Made by a program: the position numbers and the translations under genes. Positions 50,058 through 56,931 of a stretch of DNA of 64,000 bases are shown here, piece after piece (positions within the stretch are counted from its first letter, which is position 1; every line of letters begins with the position of its first letter). The notes beneath the pieces were generated by a model, which ran no database searches, had not been told where the DNA came from, and worked only from the letters and a program-made list of their open reading frames with translations. This stretch comes from Bradyrhizobium viridifuturi. Its GTDB lineage: Bacteria; Pseudomonadota; Alphaproteobacteria; Rhizobiales; Xanthobacteraceae. The DNA is taken from assembly GCF_001238275.1 (NCBI RefSeq), contig NZ_LGTB01000017.1, forward strand, positions 62,001 through 126,000, in the 5' to 3' direction.

Positions 50058-50360
50058 ATGAATTTGTCTCCCCGTGAAAAGGACAAGCTCCTGATATCGA
50101 TGGCCGCCATGGTGGCGCGCCGCCGGCTCGAGCGCGGCGTCAAGCTGAACCATCCCGAGGCCATCGCGCTGATCACCGATTTCATCGTCGAGGGCGCCCG
50201 CGACGGCCGCACCGTCGCCGAGCTGATGCAGGCCGGAGCCAAGGTCCTGACCCGCGATCAGGTGATGGCCGGCATCCCCGAGATGATCCACGACATCCAG
50301 GTCGAGGCGACATTTCCCGACGGCACCAAGCTCGTCACCGTGCACGAGCCGATCCGATAG
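50058..50360 (+). CDS. ureA: Urease gamma subunit
   Basis: A 100-residue subunit starting MNLSPREKDKLLISMAAMVA with RRLERGVKLNHPEAIALITD, the standard UreA sequence. It joins UreB and UreC in the (abc)3 enzyme that splits urea into ammonia and carbamate. ureB follows after 9 bases. Confidence 0.97.
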   Translation: MNLSPREKDKLLISMAAMVARRRLERGVKLNHPEAIALITDFIVEGARDGRTVAELMQAGAKVLTRDQVMAGIPEMIHDIQVEATFPDGTKLVTVHEPIR

Positions 50361-50369
50361 GAGCGCGAC

Positions 50370-50675
50370 ATGATCCCCGGCGAACTCTTCATCAAGGACG
50401 GCGAGATCGAGCTCAATGCCGGCCGCAAAACCGTGACGTTGTCGGTCGCCAACACCGGTGATCGTCCGATCCAGGTCGGCTCGCACTACCATTTCTTCGA
50501 GACCAACCCGGCGCTGAAATTCGACCGCAAGAAAGCCCGCGGCATGCGCCTCGACATCGCCGCCGGCACCGCCGTCCGCTTCGAGCCCGGCCAGACCCGC
50601 GACGTCCAGCTGGTGGCGCTCGCCGGCAAGCGGGTCATCTACGGCTTCCGCGCCGAGGTGAAAGGGAAGCTGTGA
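50370..50675 (+). CDS. ureB: Urease beta subunit
   Basis: A 101-residue subunit: MIPGELFIKDGEIELNAGRK, VGSHYHFFETNPALKFDR, and a normal end. Intact. The next urease structural gene, ureC, is displaced 1.3 kb downstream by a DUF559 unit and an HD-domain gene; a strong terminator is not seen between them. Confidence 0.97.
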   Translation: MIPGELFIKDGEIELNAGRKTVTLSVANTGDRPIQVGSHYHFFETNPALKFDRKKARGMRLDIAAGTAVRFEPGQTRDVQLVALAGKRVIYGFRAEVKGKL

Positions 50676-50740
50676 TCTTGACCTGACGCGACGAGAACAC
50701 TGGGAATGATCAATAGTGAGGTAAGCATCGTGGCCGGGCT

Positions 50741-50775
50741 CCCTCTCCCCTTGCGGGGGAGGGTGGGGAGAGGGG
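50741..50775 (+). repeat. Terminal repeat L of the DUF559 unit
   Basis: A 35-bp palindromic repeat: CCCTCTCCCCTTGCGGGGGA followed by GGGTGGGGAGAGGGG. The inverse complement recurs at 51140-51174 with about three differences, and a direct copy at 51284-51319. It ends one base before the DUF559 start codon, so its GGGGAGAGGGG can serve as ribosome-binding site. Confidence 0.85.
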
Positions 50776-50776
50776 T

Positions 50777-51262
50777 ATGCCGCACACTCGAGTGAGCGAC
50801 ATCCAGCGCGATCGCGCCAAGCATCTCCGCCGCGCGATGACGCGCGCGGAGACCTTGCTGTGGCGACACCTGAAGGCCGATCGCCTAGCCGGTCTCAACT
50901 TTCGCCGCCAGGCGCCGAGCGGCAACTACATCGCCGATTTCGTCGCGCACGCGCGCAAGCTCGTCGTCGAGGTTGACGGCGAGAGCCACGATTTTGAGGA
51001 GCGCATCTGTCATGATGAGCGGCGGGATGCGTGGCTCAAGTCGCGCGGTTATCGCGTTCTCCGTTTCACCAATGACGACGTGATGAAAAACCTTGAGGGA
51101 GTGGCCCTGAGCATCGCGGAAGCTGCGGAGCAAGCGGCACCCCTCTCCCTAACCCTCCCCCGCAAGGGGGAGGGAACCCTTCCGCCGGTGGCTCCCTTAC
51201 ATTTGACGCTGATGGCGAGGAGAAACCGTAGTGGAACGTGGAAAGGTAACGACGCCACGTGA
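50777..51262 (+). CDS. DUF559 endonuclease-like protein
   Basis: A 161-residue protein. Residues 10-110 form a DUF559 domain, related to the Vsr/PD-(D/E)XK nuclease fold: RAMTRAETLLWRHLKADRL, then FRRQAPSGNYIADFVAH, and VVEVDGESHDFEERICHDER, then WLKSRGYRVLRFTNDDVMKN. The candidate catalytic residues are Asp in IADF and Glu/Asp in VEVDGESH. Residues from about 119 onward are coded by the right-hand repeat and beyond (LSLTLPRKGEG), so the natural protein probably lacks a defined tail. It lies between inverted repeats within the urease operon, which suggests insertion. The function is unproven. Confidence 0.85.
   Translation: MPHTRVSDIQRDRAKHLRRAMTRAETLLWRHLKADRLAGLNFRRQAPSGNYIADFVAHARKLVVEVDGESHDFEERICHDERRDAWLKSRGYRVLRFTNDDVMKNLEGVALSIAEAAEQAAPLSLTLPRKGEGTLPPVAPLHLTLMARRNRSGTWKGNDAT
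51140..51174 (-). repeat. Terminal repeat R of the DUF559 unit (inverted)
   Basis: CCCCTCTCCCTAACCCTCCC followed by CCGCAAGGGGGAGGG. It is the inverse complement of the repeat at 50741-50775 with small differences, and it encodes residues of the DUF559 C-terminus. Confidence 0.85.
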
Positions 51263-51283
51263 GGTGGGCACACTCGTCAGGCT

Positions 51284-51319
51284 CCCTCCCCCCTTGCGGG
51301 GGAGGGTTGGGGAGAGGGG
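51284..51319 (+). repeat. Third copy of the DUF559-associated repeat
   Basis: CCCTCCCCCCTTGCGGGGGA then GGGTTGGGGAGAGGGG, same orientation as the left copy. It lies 110 bases beyond the right copy and faces it. No gene follows it directly; the HD-domain gene begins 80 bases later. Confidence 0.85.
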
Positions 51320-51398
51320 TAAGCCCCGGGCGCCAATCGAAGTCGCTTCTCGATCTCACGCCAATTGCCGTCGCGATCAAAAGGGAGCTTCGTAGCAG

Positions 51399-51938
51399 AT
51401 GCTTCCTGCAATCCGCCTCATCTCCGAAGCTGCCGATCTTGCCGCACGCCGGCACAACGGCATGGCACGCAAGGGACGGGGCAACGAGCCTTACATCAAC
51501 CATCTCGCCGAGGTCGCGAACCTGCTTGCGATCGCGACCGATGGCACGGATGCCGAACTCGTTGCGGCCGGTTGGCTGCACGATACGATGGAGGACACCG
51601 ACACCACGCGCGAAGAGCTCTCGGCGAGGTTCTCCGATCGCGTGGCCTCCCTCGTCATCGAATGCACCGATGACATGAGCCTGCCAAAGGCCGAGCGGCG
51701 GCGGCTGCAAGTCGTCGACGCGCCGAAGAAGTCGGCCGACGCCAAGCTGATCAAGATTGCCGACAAGATCAGCAATATCGGCGCGCGTATTCAGTCTGAT
51801 CCGACGACGGAGGAGCGCGACGACCTGGTCGACTATACCGATTGGGCCGAGCAAGTGGTCGTGGGCTGTCGTGGCGGCAATTCCTGGCTTGATACGAAGT
51901 TCGACGACGTGGTGCGAAGGGCGAGGCGCTCGCTGTGA
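51399..51938 (+). CDS. Small HD-domain hydrolase, MESH1/SpoT-like
   Basis: A 179-residue protein consisting of one HD domain. Metal-site residues line up with the (p)ppGpp hydrolase motif: His35 (NHLAEVA), His61-Asp62 (WLHDTMED) with Glu65-Asp66, and Asp122 with Asn126 (KIADKISN). The family includes stand-alone alarmone hydrolases (MESH1, small alarmone hydrolases). It lies 36 bases before ureC and probably shares its transcript. Hydrolysis of (p)ppGpp is inference; another nucleotide may be the substrate. Confidence 0.8.
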   Translation: MLPAIRLISEAADLAARRHNGMARKGRGNEPYINHLAEVANLLAIATDGTDAELVAAGWLHDTMEDTDTTREELSARFSDRVASLVIECTDDMSLPKAERRRLQVVDAPKKSADAKLIKIADKISNIGARIQSDPTTEERDDLVDYTDWAEQVVVGCRGGNSWLDTKFDDVVRRARRSL

Positions 51939-51974
51939 CCGCCGGTCAACAATTCAAACACAAACGGGGCTGAC

Positions 51975-53690
51975 ATGTCCGTGAAGATCAAGCGTTCCGT
52001 CTATGCCGACATGTTCGGCCCCACCACCGGCGACAGGGTGCGGCTCGCCGACACCGATCTGATCATCGAGGTCGAGAAGGATCTCACCACCTATGGCGAG
52101 GAGGTGAAGTTCGGTGGCGGCAAGGTGATCCGCGACGGTATGGGGCAGTCGCAGGTGACCAACGCGCAGGGCGCGGCCGATACCGTCATCACCAATGCGC
52201 TGATCGTCGATCACTGGGGCATCGTGAAGGCCGACGTCGCGATCAAGGAGGGCATGATCGCGGCGATCGGCAAGGCCGGCAATCCCGACATCCAGCCCAA
52301 CGTCACCATCGTGATCGGCCCCGGCACCGATGTGATCGCGGGCGAGGGCAAGATCCTCACCGCCGGCGGATTCGACAGCCACATCCATTTCATCTGCCCG
52401 CAGCAGATCGAGCATGCGCTGATGTCCGGCGTCACCTCGATGCTGGGCGGCGGCACCGGCCCGTCGCACGGTACCTTCGCCACCACCTGCACGCCCGGCC
52501 CGTGGCACATGGGGCGGATGATCCAGTCGTTCGACGCCTTCCCGGTCAATCTCGGCATCTCCGGCAAGGGCAATGCGTCGCGTCCGGCTGCGCTGGTCGA
52601 GATGATCAAGGGCGGCGCCTGCGCGCTGAAGCTGCACGAGGATTGGGGCACCACGCCGTCCGCGATCGACACCTGTCTTTCGGTGGCCGACGATTACGAC
52701 GTCCAGGTGATGCTGCATTCGGACACGCTGAACGAGTCCGGCTTCGTCGAGGACACCGTGAAGGCGTTCAAGGGACGCACCATCCACGCCTTCCATACCG
52801 AAGGCGCCGGCGGTGGTCATGCGCCAGACATCATCAAGATCGCCGGCTTGAAGAACGTGCTGCCGTCGTCGACCAATCCGACCCGGCCGTTCACCCGCAA
52901 CACCATCGACGAGCATCTCGACATGCTGATGGTGTGCCATCACCTCGATCCGTCGATCGCCGAAGACCTCGCCTTCGCCGAGAGCCGGATCCGCAAGGAG
53001 ACCATCGCCGCCGAAGACATCCTGCACGATCTCGGCGCGCTCTCGATGATGTCGTCGGACTCGCAAGCGATGGGCCGGCTCGGCGAAGTCATCATCCGCA
53101 CCTGGCAGACCGCCGACAAGATGAAGAAGCAGCGTGGGGCTTTGCCGCAGGACAAGGGCAGCGACAACGACAATTTCCGCGTCAAGCGCTACATCGCCAA
53201 ATACACCATCAACCCCGCGATCGCGCACGGCGTCTCGAAGCTGATCGGCTCGGTCGAGAAGGGCAAGATGGCCGACCTCGTGTTGTGGTCGCCGGCATTC
53301 TTCGGCGTCAAGCCGGACTGCATCATCAAGGCCGGCTCGATCGTGGCGGCCCCGATGGGCGATCCGAACGCCTCGATCCCGACGCCGCAGCCGGTGCATT
53401 ACCAGCCGATGTTCGCCGCGTTCGGCAAGTCGCTCGCCGCCTCCTCGGTGGTGTTCACCTCGAAGGCCGCAGTGACCGGCGGCCTCGCCCGCAAGCTCGG
53501 CATCAGCAAGAAGCTCTACGCGGTGCAGAACACCCGCGGCAAGATCTCCAAGAAGAGCATGATCCACAACGACGCGACGCCCGAGATCGAGGTCGATCCC
53601 GAGACCTATGAGGTACGCGCAGACGGCGAGCTCCTGACCTGCGCGCCGGCCGAGGTGCTACCCATGGCACAGCGCTACTTTATGTTCTAA
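51975..53690 (+). CDS. ureC: Urease alpha subunit (catalytic)
   Basis: A 571-residue catalytic subunit of normal length. Nickel ligands appear in GGFDSHIHFICP and in the later HAFHTEGAGGGH; the carbamylated lysine is in ACALKLHEDWG; the flap Cys/His in LMVCHHLDPS; and the Asp ligand in SMMSSDSQAMGR. All key residues are present, so the enzyme should be active once nickel is inserted by UreEFGD. Confidence 0.98.
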   Translation: MSVKIKRSVYADMFGPTTGDRVRLADTDLIIEVEKDLTTYGEEVKFGGGKVIRDGMGQSQVTNAQGAADTVITNALIVDHWGIVKADVAIKEGMIAAIGKAGNPDIQPNVTIVIGPGTDVIAGEGKILTAGGFDSHIHFICPQQIEHALMSGVTSMLGGGTGPSHGTFATTCTPGPWHMGRMIQSFDAFPVNLGISGKGNASRPAALVEMIKGGACALKLHEDWGTTPSAIDTCLSVADDYDVQVMLHSDTLNESGFVEDTVKAFKGRTIHAFHTEGAGGGHAPDIIKIAGLKNVLPSSTNPTRPFTRNTIDEHLDMLMVCHHLDPSIAEDLAFAESRIRKETIAAEDILHDLGALSMMSSDSQAMGRLGEVIIRTWQTADKMKKQRGALPQDKGSDNDNFRVKRYIAKYTINPAIAHGVSKLIGSVEKGKMADLVLWSPAFFGVKPDCIIKAGSIVAAPMGDPNASIPTPQPVHYQPMFAAFGKSLAASSVVFTSKAAVTGGLARKLGISKKLYAVQNTRGKISKKSMIHNDATPEIEVDPETYEVRADGELLTCAPAEVLPMAQRYFMF

Positions 53691-53738
53691 AACCACCCCC
53701 GGTAACTTACCTAGAAAAGAAAACCGGGAGGAATTTCC

Positions 53739-54038
53739 GTGATTTACGTCGTTGCTACGCTGACCATCAAGCCCGAGACCCGCGCCGAATTCATCGCCGC
53801 GGCGACGGCCTGCATCAAGGAAACCCGCAAGGAGCCCGGCAACATCGCCTACGATCTGCATGAGAGCGTCACCGACCACAGCAAGATGGTGTTCGTCGAG
53901 CAGTGGGAGAACGCCGACGCGCTGGTGCCGCACCGTACCGCCGAGCACATGAAGACGTTCGGCCGGGTCGCGGTGAAGTGCATGGCCGCGCCGCCGAAGA
54001 TCGAGGTGATCACGCCCGAGAAGGTCGACGTCCGCTAA
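53739..54038 (+). CDS. Antibiotic-biosynthesis-monooxygenase (ABM) domain protein, first copy
   Basis: A 99-residue dimeric alpha/beta-barrel type protein: MIYVVATLTIKPETRAEFIA, KEPGNIAYDLHESVTD, MVFVEQWENADALVPHR. This is the YgiN/ABM fold; members act on quinones or have unknown roles. GTG 53739 with GGGAGGAA upstream is the start. It sits 48 bases after ureC and 26 bases before a paralogue; such genes are not part of the known urease assembly set. Confidence 0.85.
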   Translation: MIYVVATLTIKPETRAEFIAAATACIKETRKEPGNIAYDLHESVTDHSKMVFVEQWENADALVPHRTAEHMKTFGRVAVKCMAAPPKIEVITPEKVDVR

Positions 54039-54064
54039 AACAAGAACAAGAACGGAGCAACATC

Positions 54065-54364
54065 ATGATCTATGTCATCGCGACCACCCCGATGAAGCCG
54101 GAAAATAAGGACGACTTCATCAGGGGGCACAAGGCGTGCATCGCCGAGACCCACAAGGAGAAGGGCTGCCTCTCCTATGAGGGCCATGTCAGCGTCAACG
54201 ATCCCAATCTGTATGTGGTGGTGGAGCGCTGGGAAACCCGCGACGACCTGACCGCGCACAGCAAGGCGCCGCACATGAAGGTGTGGCGCGAATATTCCGC
54301 CGACATGAAGACCGGCCCGACGGTGATCGAGATCATCAGCGACGGCAAGGTTCAGAAGCTCTGA
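54065..54364 (+). CDS. ABM domain protein, second copy
   Basis: A 99-residue paralogue of the preceding gene: MIYVIATTPMKPENKDDFIR, KEKGCLSYEGHVSVND, LYVVVERWETRDDLTAHS. The two are clearly related but far from identical. GGAG stands 6 bases before the ATG at 54065. ureE starts 7 bases after its stop, so it is firmly inside the urease operon. Confidence 0.85.
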   Translation: MIYVIATTPMKPENKDDFIRGHKACIAETHKEKGCLSYEGHVSVNDPNLYVVVERWETRDDLTAHSKAPHMKVWREYSADMKTGPTVIEIISDGKVQKL

Positions 54365-54371
54365 GGCATCG

Positions 54372-54989
54372 ATGATCCGCGCAACCAAGGTCCTGGGACA
54401 GCATCGCTTCAAGGAAGCGGCGGCCGACACCGTCGTGCTCGATTTCGACGACCGGCACCGGCGGCGGATGGCGATGACCGGGACGCGCGGGCTCGAATTC
54501 CTGCTCGACCTCGAAAACGCTATCGCGTTGCGCGGTGGCGATGCGCTGGTGCTGGAGGACGGCCGCTTGGTCGAGGTGGTCGCAGCTCCCGAGCCGCTCG
54601 CTGAAATCCGCGGCAGCGATCCGCACCACCTGATCCGGGTCGCCTGGCATCTCGGCAACCGTCATCTGCCGACGCAGATCATGCCGAAGGGCCTGCGCAT
54701 CCGCAGGGATCACGTGATCGAGGCGATGGTGAAGGGGCTAGGGGCCCGCGTCATCGAGATCGAGGCGCCGTTCGATCCCGAGGGGGGCGCCTATGCCGAG
54801 CATGCGCACGCCGACGCGCGCGCGCATGGTCACACCGGGCACGATCATGCCCACAGCCATGCGCATGACCATGGTCATCACCACGGCCATGATCATGATC
54901 GCGGGCATGAGCACGATCACCATCATGATGAGCATTGCGAGCACGCTCATCATCACCACGACCACTCCCATGCTCATGACCACAAATGA
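54372..54989 (+). CDS. ureE: Urease accessory nickel chaperone UreE
   Basis: A 205-residue UreE. The peptide-binding N-domain (VLGQHRFKEAAADTVVLDFD) and metal domain (HHLIRVAWHLGNRHLPTQIM) are normal. The C-terminal 60 residues are very rich in His and Asp, a nickel store that is longer than usual. It supplies nickel to UreG. ureF overlaps the end of this gene. Confidence 0.95.
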   Translation: MIRATKVLGQHRFKEAAADTVVLDFDDRHRRRMAMTGTRGLEFLLDLENAIALRGGDALVLEDGRLVEVVAAPEPLAEIRGSDPHHLIRVAWHLGNRHLPTQIMPKGLRIRRDHVIEAMVKGLGARVIEIEAPFDPEGGAYAEHAHADARAHGHTGHDHAHSHAHDHGHHHGHDHDRGHEHDHHHDEHCEHAHHHHDHSHAHDHK

Positions 54990-55707
54990 GCCCGATCCCG
55001 CCGCGATGCGCGGCGGGATGGCGGAGGACGAGGCGGCGGCGCTGTACCGGCTGTTGACGTGGCTGTCGCCGTCCTTTCCGGTCGGTGCGTTCGCCTACTC
55101 CAGCGGCATCGAATGGGCGGTCGAGGCCGGCGACATCACCGATGCCGCCTCGCTGCGCGACTGGCTCGCCGCGATGCTCAGCGACGGCAGCGGATTTTGC
55201 GACGCCGTGTTTCTCGCGCAAAGTTTTCGCGCGGCGACGGAGCGAGACTACGCCGGGCTGAAGGAGATCGCCGAGCTCGCCGCGGCCTTCGTGCCCTCGC
55301 GCGAGCGGCAGCTCGAGACCACGACGCAGGGGCGCGCCTTCATCGAGATCGCCCGTGCCGCCTGGAATTCGCCCGGGCTCGACGCCATGATTGCGGCCTG
55401 CGACGGGCCGATCGTCTATCCCATCGCGGTCGGAATCGTCAGCGCTGCACATGGCATCCGGCTGGCGCCGTCGCTGCATGCCTTCCTGCATGGCCTGGTC
55501 TCGAACTGGATCTCGGCAGGCAGCCGGCTGATCCCGCTCGGGCAGACCGACAGCCAGCGCGTGCTGGCCGATCTCGAGCCGGTCGTCGCCGCGACTGCGG
55601 CGCGGGCCGATGCGGCCTCGTTCGACGATCTCGGCAGCGCGACCTTTCGGGCCGATCTCGCCAGCCTGCGTCACGAGACCCAGTACACGAGGCTGTTCCG
55701 GTCATGA
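54976..55707 (+). CDS. ureF: Urease accessory protein UreF
   Basis: An all-helical protein of about 243 residues that bridges UreD and UreG. Markers are LLTWLSPSFPVGAFAYSSGI, the loop AVEAGDI, and AFLHGLVSNWISAGSRLIPL. The start is uncertain: ATG 54976 overlaps the ureE end by 14 bases; 54970, 55005 and 55018 are also possible. The frame continues upstream within the ureE His-coding region but that is an overlap artefact. Confidence 0.9.
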   Translation: MTTNEPDPAAMRGGMAEDEAAALYRLLTWLSPSFPVGAFAYSSGIEWAVEAGDITDAASLRDWLAAMLSDGSGFCDAVFLAQSFRAATERDYAGLKEIAELAAAFVPSRERQLETTTQGRAFIEIARAAWNSPGLDAMIAACDGPIVYPIAVGIVSAAHGIRLAPSLHAFLHGLVSNWISAGSRLIPLGQTDSQRVLADLEPVVAATAARADAASFDDLGSATFRADLASLRHETQYTRLFRS

Positions 55708-55725
55708 TCTGCTACACCATCCACG

Positions 55726-55849
55726 CGTCGTCCCCGCGAAAGCGGGGACCCATAACCACAGGCCTTTGTGGTTATGCATGGCTGTGGCCCCAGCGTGTCG
55801 CAACAGTTGAATTCGGTGGTTATGGGTCCCTGCTTCCGCAGGGACGACG
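55726..55849. repeat. Palindromic intergenic repeat, family A variant (copy 3)
   Basis: It opens CGTCGTCCCCGCGAAAGCGG and ends TCCCTGCTTCCGCAGGGACG, with inner ACCCATAACCAC / GTGGTTATGGGT arms in perfect inversion. It lies between ureF and ureG in the same operon, where a stem of this size might stall or shield the mRNA. Confidence 0.75.
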
Positions 55850-55866
55850 ATAGCGGAGGCACTGAC

Positions 55867-56514
55867 ATGCCCACTTCTCACGGCCCACTCCGCGTCGGCG
55901 TCGGCGGTCCGGTCGGCTCCGGCAAGACCGCGCTGATGGACCTGCTCTGCAAATCGATGCGCGAACGCTACGACATCGCTGCGATCACCAACGACATCTA
56001 CACCAAATGGGATGCCGAGTTTCTGGTGCGCTCCGGCTCGCTGACGCCGGATCGCATCGCCGGCGTCGAGACCGGCGGTTGCCCGCACACCGCGATCCGC
56101 GAGGACGCCTCGATGAACCTCGCCGCGGTCGCCGACATGCGCGCAAAATTCCCCGACCTCGATCTGGTCCTGATCGAATCCGGCGGTGACAATCTGGCGG
56201 CGACCTTCTCGCCGGAATTGGCCGATCTCACGATCTACGTCATCGACGTCGCCGCCGGCGACAAGATCCCCTCCAAGGGCGGTCCCGGCATCACGCGATC
56301 CGACCTCCTCGTGATCAACAAGATCGACCTCGCGCCCCATGTCGGTGCGTCGCTCGAGAAGATGGACACCGACGCCCGACGGATGCGCGGCGAGCGGCCC
56401 TTCGTGATGACCAACCTGAAGAAGAGCGACGGCCTCGATCGCATCATCAGCTTCATCGAGACCAAGGGCGGCCTTCGGTCGCAGGGCACCGGCAAGGCGG
56501 CCAAGAAGAGGTAG
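55867..56514 (+). CDS. ureG: Urease accessory GTPase UreG
   Basis: A 215-residue SIMIBI GTPase. P-loop GGPVGSGKT (residues 13-21), nickel-binding Cys-Pro-His in ETGGCPHTAIRED, and the guanine motif NKID. GTP hydrolysis drives nickel transfer into UreC. GGAGG lies before ATG 55867. It is the last gene of the urease operon. Confidence 0.97.
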   Translation: MPTSHGPLRVGVGGPVGSGKTALMDLLCKSMRERYDIAAITNDIYTKWDAEFLVRSGSLTPDRIAGVETGGCPHTAIREDASMNLAAVADMRAKFPDLDLVLIESGGDNLAATFSPELADLTIYVIDVAAGDKIPSKGGPGITRSDLLVINKIDLAPHVGASLEKMDTDARRMRGERPFVMTNLKKSDGLDRIISFIETKGGLRSQGTGKAAKKR

Positions 56515-56550
56515 CGCGTTAATCATTGTGGCGCCCCCCAAGTGCCGGTC

Positions 56551-56660
56551 CCGTCATCCTGAGGTGTGAGCCTCTTTGGCGAGCCTCGAAGGATGAATCG
56601 GCCGCCAGCCGGGCCGTTCTTCCTTCGAGACGCCGCTTCGCGGCTCCTCAGGATGACGGG
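56551..56660. repeat. Palindromic intergenic repeat, CGTCATCCTGAGG type
   Basis: CCGTCATCCTGAGG at the left is matched by CCTCAGGATGACGG at the right, with internal GAGCCTC/GAGGCTC-like and CTTCGAG/CTCGAAG arms. It follows ureG and may end the urease transcript. The rest of the 417-base gap before the sensor gene shows no gene. Confidence 0.75.
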
Positions 56661-56931
56661 ATAGCCGCTTGCAGGATCGCGGCCGCCGCAAAAAAGCTGC
56701 GCAATCGCCGGAACAAATTCCAACTTTGACGATTAGCAACCTTTGGCGCCGCCAAAGACCGCCGGGTGGCGTCGTCGTTAATGTTGCCGACCGGCTCCTG
56801 TTGCGTACCGATGATCGCCATTCCATATTGCTTTGCGGCTGGCGTTCATCGCTCCCTGATTTGTCGCCGCCCCCGCAGAAGCCAGATGCCTACCGTCCCC
56901 TTTCGCCACCCCCTGATTGCCGAGTAAGCGT

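Noticed and set aside
54793..54969. Extended N-terminus of UreF with many Met/Thr residues
   Set aside because: It is the shifted reading of the His-rich codons of ureE; real UreF starts near 54976 or later.
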